From a virus: a stretch of 56,062 bases of DNA. Positions within the stretch are counted from its first letter, which is position 1. Each line of letters opens with the position of its first letter. Shown piece by piece: positions 36,301 through 44,210 of the stretch. Made by a program: the position numbers and the translations under genes. The DNA lies in the IMG/VR virus record IMGVR_UViG_3300020473_001840, positions 1 to 56,062 of that record; one strand, 5' to 3'. Below the pieces are notes generated by a model, which had not been told where the DNA came from, ran no database searches, and worked only from the letters and a program-made list of their open reading frames with translations.

Positions 36301-39300
36301 AATGTTATAGAAAGACGGCAAATTAATAATTTTGAATTCGTTGATCCTGAGCAAGTTGTCTCGTCCGAAATGATTAACATCTTAGATCAAGATGATATGG
36401 TTTTCGATATTGAGGAAACAGTGCCTGATTATCTTTTTACACTTGAAAAAAGCATGCAAAATGCTGTTTCAGATGAAATGCTTAAATTTTTTGCAGGAGT
36501 GATTGATTTTAATAATGTTATTGGCGCGCCCGTTAATAGATATAGAGATAGATATAAAGACTTAGAAAAACTCAGAGAAGTATTTTTTAGGCGTGTTACA
36601 AAAACTAGCAATGTAGAAAAATTTATTGGATATTACAAGTGGTTTGACGATGCTATCTCGACAATTGTTGAACAATTAATACCGGCTTCTGCTGATTATA
36701 TTCCCGATGTAATGAATGTAATTGAGCCTTATGTTCTTGAGAGGAATAAATATCAAACTAAATTTCCTACTCTTGAATTTAAACAGCCTGATATTGAAGC
36801 TCCTATTTATGGCATTAACGAGCAGTTGTATAATGCACGAACTGGCCGCTCCCCTGTTTCAGCCTCGCAATGGATTTCAAAATCTAAAAGAAATCAAGCA
36901 TACGATATATTATATTGGAAAGATCGAGCTGAAAGAGACTCAACTGAGCTATCGTCAGGGAATGCCACTATCAACACTCAACGACAAACTGTACGCAGAA
37001 TTGTTGCTAGCCAGCCTTTTTTAAGTAAATCTCTCCCATTAGTTAGAACTATAGATGGAACTCGTTATCAAGTACAAGAATATCAAAGACGTAATTTCCA
37101 AAGACTTTACACATATAGTATAAAAACAGGCTCTACTATACATGGTGGTGTTAATTTTGAGCCTTCTAAAAAAATAGAATTTACGTATAACGCTCTTTAT
37201 CCAGCAGGACCAGTTGATGATGGCGACGGTGGTATGTTTATACCTCAAAATGTTCTTGTTTCGTTTATGAACGAGTTAGAAAACTTACCGGTTAACAAGG
37301 ATCCAAAGCCAGACTGGATTAAGACTAAAAGACATATAAAAGTTTATCACGGTAGAGACTATGGTGAGGGCCTCACATATAGCAATGTTAAATCTTCTAT
37401 AGCCTTTCCTTTCAATCTTTTTGATACCACTGTTAATAGTGGATTCCAGGCAATTGTTAATTCACGAATTACCGGAAATGTTACTATTACTAACTTGCAC
37501 AATGATGTCTATGGTCCACACATGGAAAAACCAATGCAAGGCCCGTTTACAAATTATGCGGTGGGTGGTCACCAATCTAGACACATAAGAATAAATACTG
37601 GCTCTGATACATATTATAACCGTCCTGAAGCATGGAAATTGTTACTTGGAACTTGTAATAATGACGCGACGACAATAGCTTATTCTGGCGCTATTGGTAT
37701 GGCTGGCGCAGATTATCCGTGGCCTGAAGCGAATGCTGTAGGCGCCCGCCCATATCCAATGACGGCTTCTCAAAAAGCGGTTTATTATCGAGATATGATT
37801 GCAAAGCGTCCTCTTAATATCAGAAATATTCGTCACACAACGGGGGCTGTTGAGAGCACTTCGGAAGCCGGCCGCGGCTTTACTGTATTAGGAAACTTTA
37901 ATCACAACTATGACGTAGTTAATACATTTGGTGCTTATTCAAATCCGCGAGCCTTTATCGAGAATCAGCCAACACTTCCGGTTAAAGCGTTCCCTCAAAG
38001 AGCGACCTCTTCTACTTCAACAAACACAATTTTAGACATTCATAGATATTCAGGAGTTGAATCTCTAGGTAGAACACTGTTTGTTCCAGATTATGCTGTA
38101 AATTATTTGCGGGGAAATATTTCTCCTCCTAACAAATCTGTAATTAGGACTAAATTTGGAGCCCCAGGCGGAATAGAAACCAGTACGCCGGCCTATACAG
38201 ACTTCCGATCGGATGAGTATTCAGTTTATAATACAATAAATTATAGAAACCTCACTGTTATCAAGCCTCAGCAGGGCCCTAGCGGAACACTGAGCACTTT
38301 TGCCGCCAACCTTCAGACGGGCTCGATCCGCGTTAATGATATCCATGGAAAACCTTTTGGACTTCGCGCTTTATTAGCTAGACATTCTGCACAATTTGGT
38401 CGCGATAGCCTGTGGATTACAGGCACTACAGCCCGAGTAGATGGCCCTGAACAAACTGCTGGTGGGCCCGGAGCAACGTACAATCAGTTCCCAAGTTTTC
38501 AAAAAGTCAATAGAAATAAAATCCGACAGATGAAGATTAATGCCGCCGGCGCATATTATACCTCTTCTATCTATGATAATGCATTTATTACACAACAAAT
38601 TCCAAAATCCACGCTTCAGTATGCATGGATTACAGCATCTTACAAAACCTTAAATGATCGTTTTGGTATCGTAAGATCTGATTTTAGAGTAAGCACGTCG
38701 GCTGGCTATAAAGATTCGATTGAATTCTTACAATCTGGAGAATTTATATCTTATAATGCTGCAGGCGTAAGAATATTTGGAAAAGACGAAAGATTTGTTG
38801 GTGGCTCTCCTCATGGTCGTACAGATTTTGTTGGACTTAATACTAATGTGCTTGATGTTCCAGTAACATCATCTAGCCTTTTGGGCAATTCGACTACTTT
38901 AACAGATTATTACAATTCTAATTTAATTGACGGCCTCAATACGGAAGGCACAGCTAGTATTTTTAATGCATTAATTTTAAATCGTCAAGGGCCATATGGC
39001 TGGCCATCGTGGAAACATTTAAGAGTCGGAGATCAAAGTAAGCTTTTAAGACTGGACAAGAGAAACAATCGAGTACGCTTCTTGTCTTCAACAGGATCTC
39101 ACGGCAGCACCGCAGAATTTGAAATGCCGCCTGTATCATTGCGAGGTCGCACGCTTCAAATGGCGATTGAAGATCCAAATGCGGCAGCGCCCCCAGGATT
39201 TGAAGAAGTAGACGCGCCAACTACTTCAACAAAAGAGGCCGGCCCCGGCGGCGCGTCGGCAATAACAGAAGGTGTAGCTGAGCGCTACGTAATGCAAGCA

Positions 39301-42300
39301 TGGAATGCGGATTTTAGTAACAATTATATTTATTTCAATCGCTCCACTTTTGATGATCAGTTTAATTTAAGCTCAGATGATAAAATAACTGCTGGAGAGC
39401 AAGCGTTACAAATCGCTACTTCTGAAAATTTTGCATTAGATTGGGTTATTTATACAGAAAATATTTTCCCATCTCAAAGAAACGAGTTTTTATCTCACTC
39501 TCGTACACGTCTTGGTTACGATAATAAATATTGGAGAAATTCTAATGCGGATCGTGTAACTTTAGGAGACACTCTCGATAACAGTTTAGATATCGACATT
39601 TCACAAAGCTCCTGGCCGCTTGATGCACCATCTGATTTTATGACAAGAACTAAGGTGCCTTTTGTAACATGGTTAGTTGTTCCGACGACAAGCTCTGCGC
39701 AACTTAAAGCTGCTCGAAATACATTAGCAAATTCAGCTTCAGCAGGAGAAATGCAAAATACCTATTCCACATACTTCACTAGTAGCAATCATATTACACG
39801 CTTAAGTCGTTTTGAGTGCGGGGGCATTTTGACTCCTGGCGTACTTTATGCTCGAAAGCAAACTATATCGACACCTACATCAGTAGTATCTCCATCAGGA
39901 ATGATCATCCCTCAAACTGGCTCTGGCAAACCTCTTCCGTTTGCTTCAACTAAGCAAATTCAAGTATTTGCCGGGGAAGCTTTATGGGAGGCTGGCTCTA
40001 AAGCTGGAATATTGGTTTCTACTACAGCCTCAGCAGCTATAGGTCGACGCGCCATCGGAAGCCCAGTTAAGTGGGTATCGCGCCCCACTCTTCCGTGGTT
40101 TAATTCCTATGAAGACTTTAACTATTTAATAAAGAAAGTCAGCGATTCAATCGAATTCGCAGTAGTGCCTGAATATAGGTATAGCGAACATGTTGAAACT
40201 TATCAGACTGTAGGCTTTTTTAATGAAGGAAATTGGGATACTTTCCACATTCCAGAAACTAATATTAGTAGTTCAGATGATACTTTTTATCTTGACTACT
40301 CTAATTCTGAATTTTTGAAAGAATTTTTAAAAGTTGAAGAATTAAGCGGATTAAAAGCTAAAGAAATCAGGTTAGTGTGCAGCGGTACCATTAGATTTAA
40401 TCCATATAAAGGTTTTTATCCGGCCCAAAGAACAATTGATATCGCAAACATGTTTTGGAAGACATATGGATATCCTGACTGGCAGACCGATCTTGGTGAT
40501 TATACAGAGTCAGGCCAGATATCTGGATCTTCACCTAAGTGCCTTTATCAGCCTTTCTTCGCACCTGGAATATTATACAATTCTATAAAATCCGGGTTAG
40601 CTGTTGATTGGCCTTTGGTTATGAATTTTGATAAAATTGATCGAGTGCAATATGGCGACTCGGTAACCGGAAAGAAAGATAACTGGGCAATAACAACTTT
40701 AACAGCGTCGATGCCGGCCCAGGGCCCTTTTTATGATTATAGAGTTCCATTTGAAGCTTTAATTCAACCCCGAGTGTATGTGGATTCTACGCAGTATGTA
40801 GATATGGACGCACATCCTTCGTGTTCTTTGGTAAATATTACGCATTCATTTAATCCAGGAGGCGGCGACGATACTTTATACACAGCTATGGTTTCTAATT
40901 TTATTGCCGAAACTATGAATTGTTTCTTAGAAAATTCTGGTCCGACTAAAATTAAATCTAATCCGTTTACAACTAAATTAATTCAAAGCGGCAGCGTGTA
41001 TGGAGCCAGACTTAAAATAAGAAGATCGATGTCTGGCTCACGAGATTACAGTTATGAATCGGGCTCTAGCAATACTGGATTCACAACGGCGCGCGCCTAC
41101 TTTAAAGATGGTGGTCGCCGCATTGTTTCCAATTCTGCCGGCACAGTGTTTAATTTCTCGCAAGACGAAAAAGGCTTTCCGATTCCGCAAGATCCAATAA
41201 GAAATTCAAAGTATCGCGAAAATTTTACAATGTATAGCCGTCCAACAGCCTTTGGTCCCCCTACGGCTGGTATTTCTGAGGGCCAAAAAACAACCATGTC
41301 GAAATATGCTACCGAGACTGTGTTTGATAGTTTTAATGGCTCTAATACCGCTTATACTCCTCCTTATTACAATGGAGAAGCTTGGTGTGATCTTATATTT
41401 AGAGCTTCTAGTTCTGTTAATGCAGCCGGCGCACAGTATACTTTAGCAGACATCATGGCCAACACAAAAGCTATTTATTGGAGAATAGATCCTGGATATG
41501 CGACTGGAAGCTTCACGACTGCAACCAATCCGCAAAAAACACACAGATACGCCACTACGCTAGTATATGACGAAACGCTCACCGATGGTAAGTGCCGCGC
41601 GCCATATACTGGACAATATATCAATCAACATTCTATGCAGTTGAGTGCTAGTATAAATATTTTTGGAAGAGACCGCGTGCAAGTTGTAGAAGACATTGAT
41701 CCAGTTCATGTTACACTGGACCCGAGTGGCGAATCAACTTACGAGCAGTGGGTCATTCAACCTAAATGGGAAACTCCCATGTTAAATTTCAGTGACTTGT
41801 CTGAGTATAGACCGCTAATTAGTTCGGAAATATCACTACCTTCAAATTATGGTCAAGCTTCTGTTCCGCGTGGAATGTGGCATCAGTTTGGAATAATAGA
41901 TTCTGATTTTAACCGCGGCATTTATCTAGAAATATCAGATATTCCGCCCACATGGCTTGAAAATCATTACGATACTTTAATAAATGATACAATTTATAAT
42001 AATTATAATGCAAAAATAAGCGGCTCTAATGTAATTCACGATATGAAATCATTAGTAGATTTAGTTGGTTTTGAAACAGCTGAGTCATCTGTTAAATTAG
42101 GCCGCATCAAAGATTCTTTGACTATTGAAGAGGCTGTTGTAGCGGTACCCTATATTGTTGAGACTATCGATCGAAGAAAAGCCGATGGAACATATGAAGC
42201 ATATGATCTTAAAAAGTTCATTAGTATTCCGGGCGTACGCGTCCTAGGTGCCACTAGTTCTCCTAGTACCACTAGGATAGGTGATTCGCTTGAAGCAGCT

Positions 42301-43101
42301 GGCGAATCCGTACGCAGGCAAATAGAAATGATGCAAAAATATATATTCCCCCCTGAGCTTGATTTTCTAACTTGGTCGGATGAAATTGATCCTATGGTGA
42401 TGTATGTTTTTGAGTTTAGTTATACTTTTGATAAAGATGATTTATCATATATATGGCAGAACACTGCTCCTCGCGATTATAAACAGATTACGAAACAAGC
42501 TACATCTGTGTCGCATGAATTAATAAATACAGAATTATTATCTGAAGCTAACCTGAGTGATAATGAAACACTTCGATGGATGATATTTAAAGTCAAGCAG
42601 CGATCGCAAAGACTGCATTCTGATTTTAAAACAAGCGACTCCATTAATGCGCCTGCAACGCACTTACAAAGCTATAATCCAGTCACAGAAACGTTTGAAG
42701 TTGCCTCATTGCCGCCTCGTTTATATAATTGGCCTTATGATTATTTATCTTTCGTAGAGAAAGTTTCTATAGATGTTCAAGTTTTATTTAAGGAAGACGA
42801 AGATGTTTTAACGCATAGAGATGATTCTGAAGTCCAATACGAACTCAGCACCGGTCCTATGAATAATCCACTCGGTTCGCAAACACTAGCTGATTTAAGT
42901 TTTTATAACAATATAGTAGGTGCAGATCAAAGAATATCCTCCGGATTCCTCGCACCAGTTACTACCAATACAGCGGGAAATCGTTTCTCGACAATGAGTT
43001 ATGGACCGGCCAACGTTAGGCTTGATACCGGTAAGTTAAGTCGAGATACAGATTCTGACTCTGATTTTCAAGAAATGGATATAGATTACGCAGGCGAATA
43101 A
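33343..43101 (+). CDS. giant tail/baseplate protein (3252 aa) with LamG/ConA-like domain
   Basis: A single 9.76 kb frame with no internal stop. Residues about 195-375 form a LamG/concanavalin-like domain: VTVEFWLKK, WNHFAFSF, LYKNG and a closing LDEFRFWKV helix pattern. The following YYKFNEG and DYAGR segment is typical of the same sandwich. Long Ser, Gly and Asn-rich beta regions follow, with a conserved-looking core near residues 1585-1650 (TKFGAPGGIET, DEYSVYN, NYRNLTV). Its position after gp6 corresponds to the outer wedge genes of T4. It may combine wedge and receptor-binding roles; the LamG fold often binds sugars. Function inferred. Confidence 0.65.
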   Translation: MSIKKLFDSNRNYSGYADDKERYEFVESKDNAAQILKKDLTFTPQIDYSDPANFIKYSSAYLFYKGALDKISDYYPYDGSSAEKTKFYNSLLEGEKYIFDSLYPSSTGYILLSADGWGSRSGAVTSDGYGLPSSLEYITFKGGPLSSSSGPLSSQGPNPESDKIHHANIYDENIYRTAGLPDSYGKGTRLSNLRSNFDTGVTVEFWLKKPAFTNTNTSKEVILDVWNNFATSSNSYGRLTIELTGAATGSPFIFTVQSGTTSTALKHTTIGNDFTTASITGWNHFAFSFYNTGSNFVVKLYKNGVLNDFNTYNSNINELNSKGMMGRIGALLTAPSGSSATAGAGKLSGSLDEFRFWKVTRNSQQINRNWFDNVEGGTNTDISNTTLGVYYKFNEGIVGSSSIDSIVLDYAGRISNGTWTGYDSYSRNTGSAIVSSSAAIFEKQDPIIRTQHTQFLNLSSSLMGTGSWYDLNNNSAFVNYVPSWIIEDHENNSNENLKVISHIMGSYFDKLYLLAEQIPKIKQVNYFTASVPPVPFARHLPQSLGLYTPDTFIDSSIVERLLNRGETTLFEGNLQDTKNEIYVNLYNNLTNIFKSKGTTRAIKNVFRCFNLDDSLLQFRQYSSNTTYDLENNLVQKNISKNYSDFSKKLNTGSVVYQAVDSSNANSSGYISGSYGSPNEVGVEDPFGATVEASITFPFYIKRLTYDSRNNLSSSLFGLHTVNTASAASLNGTLTTLQNVYSKQDYANFQVYAVRDKKKSKNAYFLLTSSFSPYPIPALSSSVFFDVYNNNNWNFSVRLRPTGYPLAGLVSGSLTYTYDVIFKGTNSVLGTVYNSFEVSSSISYALGSNFLRSPKRIYIGSRRENITGSLLVPSDVMVSNVKYWTKFLDNQSLLQHTKDQFNAGISGSYQNISPLHPSGSNLDLLNANTLALNWDFETVTSSNSTGNFVVTDYSSGSALIRNNFNWLGKVSGYQHTGYGYNFPNSSENVIERRQINNFEFVDPEQVVSSEMINILDQDDMVFDIEETVPDYLFTLEKSMQNAVSDEMLKFFAGVIDFNNVIGAPVNRYRDRYKDLEKLREVFFRRVTKTSNVEKFIGYYKWFDDAISTIVEQLIPASADYIPDVMNVIEPYVLERNKYQTKFPTLEFKQPDIEAPIYGINEQLYNARTGRSPVSASQWISKSKRNQAYDILYWKDRAERDSTELSSGNATINTQRQTVRRIVASQPFLSKSLPLVRTIDGTRYQVQEYQRRNFQRLYTYSIKTGSTIHGGVNFEPSKKIEFTYNALYPAGPVDDGDGGMFIPQNVLVSFMNELENLPVNKDPKPDWIKTKRHIKVYHGRDYGEGLTYSNVKSSIAFPFNLFDTTVNSGFQAIVNSRITGNVTITNLHNDVYGPHMEKPMQGPFTNYAVGGHQSRHIRINTGSDTYYNRPEAWKLLLGTCNNDATTIAYSGAIGMAGADYPWPEANAVGARPYPMTASQKAVYYRDMIAKRPLNIRNIRHTTGAVESTSEAGRGFTVLGNFNHNYDVVNTFGAYSNPRAFIENQPTLPVKAFPQRATSSTSTNTILDIHRYSGVESLGRTLFVPDYAVNYLRGNISPPNKSVIRTKFGAPGGIETSTPAYTDFRSDEYSVYNTINYRNLTVIKPQQGPSGTLSTFAANLQTGSIRVNDIHGKPFGLRALLARHSAQFGRDSLWITGTTARVDGPEQTAGGPGATYNQFPSFQKVNRNKIRQMKINAAGAYYTSSIYDNAFITQQIPKSTLQYAWITASYKTLNDRFGIVRSDFRVSTSAGYKDSIEFLQSGEFISYNAAGVRIFGKDERFVGGSPHGRTDFVGLNTNVLDVPVTSSSLLGNSTTLTDYYNSNLIDGLNTEGTASIFNALILNRQGPYGWPSWKHLRVGDQSKLLRLDKRNNRVRFLSSTGSHGSTAEFEMPPVSLRGRTLQMAIEDPNAAAPPGFEEVDAPTTSTKEAGPGGASAITEGVAERYVMQAWNADFSNNYIYFNRSTFDDQFNLSSDDKITAGEQALQIATSENFALDWVIYTENIFPSQRNEFLSHSRTRLGYDNKYWRNSNADRVTLGDTLDNSLDIDISQSSWPLDAPSDFMTRTKVPFVTWLVVPTTSSAQLKAARNTLANSASAGEMQNTYSTYFTSSNHITRLSRFECGGILTPGVLYARKQTISTPTSVVSPSGMIIPQTGSGKPLPFASTKQIQVFAGEALWEAGSKAGILVSTTASAAIGRRAIGSPVKWVSRPTLPWFNSYEDFNYLIKKVSDSIEFAVVPEYRYSEHVETYQTVGFFNEGNWDTFHIPETNISSSDDTFYLDYSNSEFLKEFLKVEELSGLKAKEIRLVCSGTIRFNPYKGFYPAQRTIDIANMFWKTYGYPDWQTDLGDYTESGQISGSSPKCLYQPFFAPGILYNSIKSGLAVDWPLVMNFDKIDRVQYGDSVTGKKDNWAITTLTASMPAQGPFYDYRVPFEALIQPRVYVDSTQYVDMDAHPSCSLVNITHSFNPGGGDDTLYTAMVSNFIAETMNCFLENSGPTKIKSNPFTTKLIQSGSVYGARLKIRRSMSGSRDYSYESGSSNTGFTTARAYFKDGGRRIVSNSAGTVFNFSQDEKGFPIPQDPIRNSKYRENFTMYSRPTAFGPPTAGISEGQKTTMSKYATETVFDSFNGSNTAYTPPYYNGEAWCDLIFRASSSVNAAGAQYTLADIMANTKAIYWRIDPGYATGSFTTATNPQKTHRYATTLVYDETLTDGKCRAPYTGQYINQHSMQLSASINIFGRDRVQVVEDIDPVHVTLDPSGESTYEQWVIQPKWETPMLNFSDLSEYRPLISSEISLPSNYGQASVPRGMWHQFGIIDSDFNRGIYLEISDIPPTWLENHYDTLINDTIYNNYNAKISGSNVIHDMKSLVDLVGFETAESSVKLGRIKDSLTIEEAVVAVPYIVETIDRRKADGTYEAYDLKKFISIPGVRVLGATSSPSTTRIGDSLEAAGESVRRQIEMMQKYIFPPELDFLTWSDEIDPMVMYVFEFSYTFDKDDLSYIWQNTAPRDYKQITKQATSVSHELINTELLSEANLSDNETLRWMIFKVKQRSQRLHSDFKTSDSINAPATHLQSYNPVTETFEVASLPPRLYNWPYDYLSFVEKVSIDVQVLFKEDEDVLTHRDDSEVQYELSTGPMNNPLGSQTLADLSFYNNIVGADQRISSGFLAPVTTNTAGNRFSTMSYGPANVRLDTGKLSRDTDSDSDFQEMDIDYAGE

Positions 43102-43136
43102 AATTTTAGCAATAAAGATAATTAATAGAGAACAAA

Positions 43137-44210
43137 ATGAAATTTTTTAACAAAAAAGAACAAGTGATGGATTTTAAGTTGACTTCTTATGGTCAATATT
43201 TGTTGTCTAATGGAAATTTCAAGCCAGTTTATTATACATTTTATGATGATAATGTTTTGTATGATGGAAAATATGCACATATTAGCGAGTCATCAAACAC
43301 TGTTTACGATAGAGTTAAAAACAACACACAGTATATGCAAACTCAAACACTTTTTGAAGAAGTGGAAAACAGCGTTCAGAAAATAATTAAGGTTGGTTCA
43401 TTGTCTTATTACGCTGGAGATGTCGAGCCAATCGCTCAAGATCCTAGAAAGGATACTTTTCATTTTGAACACCCTATAGGAGATGCATATTTAGAAGGAG
43501 ATACGAATGTTGCCCCGGCCTGGAAAGTAGTATTACTTCAGGGTGAAATTTCTTCCTCAGCTACTAAAGATGTATTAAATAATTTTGATATACCGCAAAT
43601 AAACATTACGGCAAATTATAGAAAAAAAGTTGCTAAAGCTTCTAATTTTTACAATGATGCAGTCGCGGATCTTAACACAGATGCGTTTGAAGAGCAAATA
43701 AGAGGAGCAATAAAAACAGCTACTTTTGAAGATGGTAATGTTATTTTCTTACAGCGTCCTGAATTAGTTATATATGCAGAAGAAGTTAACACAATGTTAT
43801 TAATGGAGAATTATGATATAGAAGTTTTTGAAATTTTAACGGCTTCTTTACCTGCTGCATGTCCTACTTGCGACAAGCAGGATACATTTTCGCGAAAATA
43901 TTTTATCAATGAGATGAAAAAAGTAGAGAACGGCTTTTTAACTGAAGAAATGGCTAATCCTACTTTATACGGTAGTGCGCATCAACAAGCCTATGCGACT
44001 ATTAATGAACAAACGTCTAGTGTGGGCTATTATTTCAACATGTACAAAGATCAAGAAATTGATGCTTCTTTGGCTTGCAGATCTGCGCAGATTTTTAACA
44101 AACAATCATATTATATTGATTTAGATTTTGACTGTGATAATCTAGATGATCAGGGGCTTGGAATTGTACCTGATATATATGGCAAGGTAACGGAGTCTGA
44201 GCTATGTTAA
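43137..44210 (+). CDS. phage structural protein, tail or baseplate
   Basis: A 357-residue protein. The N-terminal part reads KEQVMDFKLTSYGQYLLSNGNFKPVYYTFYDDNVLYDG, a block I associate with conserved structural proteins of marine myoviruses, though I cannot name the family. A CPTCDKQ segment near residue 243 is the only cysteine pair. The gene has its own leader of 35 bases with AGAGAAC before the ATG and overlaps the next gene by 7 bases. Probably part of the outer baseplate or tail-fibre attachment. Confidence 0.55.
   Translation: MKFFNKKEQVMDFKLTSYGQYLLSNGNFKPVYYTFYDDNVLYDGKYAHISESSNTVYDRVKNNTQYMQTQTLFEEVENSVQKIIKVGSLSYYAGDVEPIAQDPRKDTFHFEHPIGDAYLEGDTNVAPAWKVVLLQGEISSSATKDVLNNFDIPQINITANYRKKVAKASNFYNDAVADLNTDAFEEQIRGAIKTATFEDGNVIFLQRPELVIYAEEVNTMLLMENYDIEVFEILTASLPAACPTCDKQDTFSRKYFINEMKKVENGFLTEEMANPTLYGSAHQQAYATINEQTSSVGYYFNMYKDQEIDASLACRSAQIFNKQSYYIDLDFDCDNLDDQGLGIVPDIYGKVTESELC

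Noticed and set aside
41652-41659. TATAAATA, a perfect T4 late-promoter core
   Set aside because: It lies deep inside the 3252-residue gene with no gene start downstream nearby; chance is expected in AT-rich DNA.
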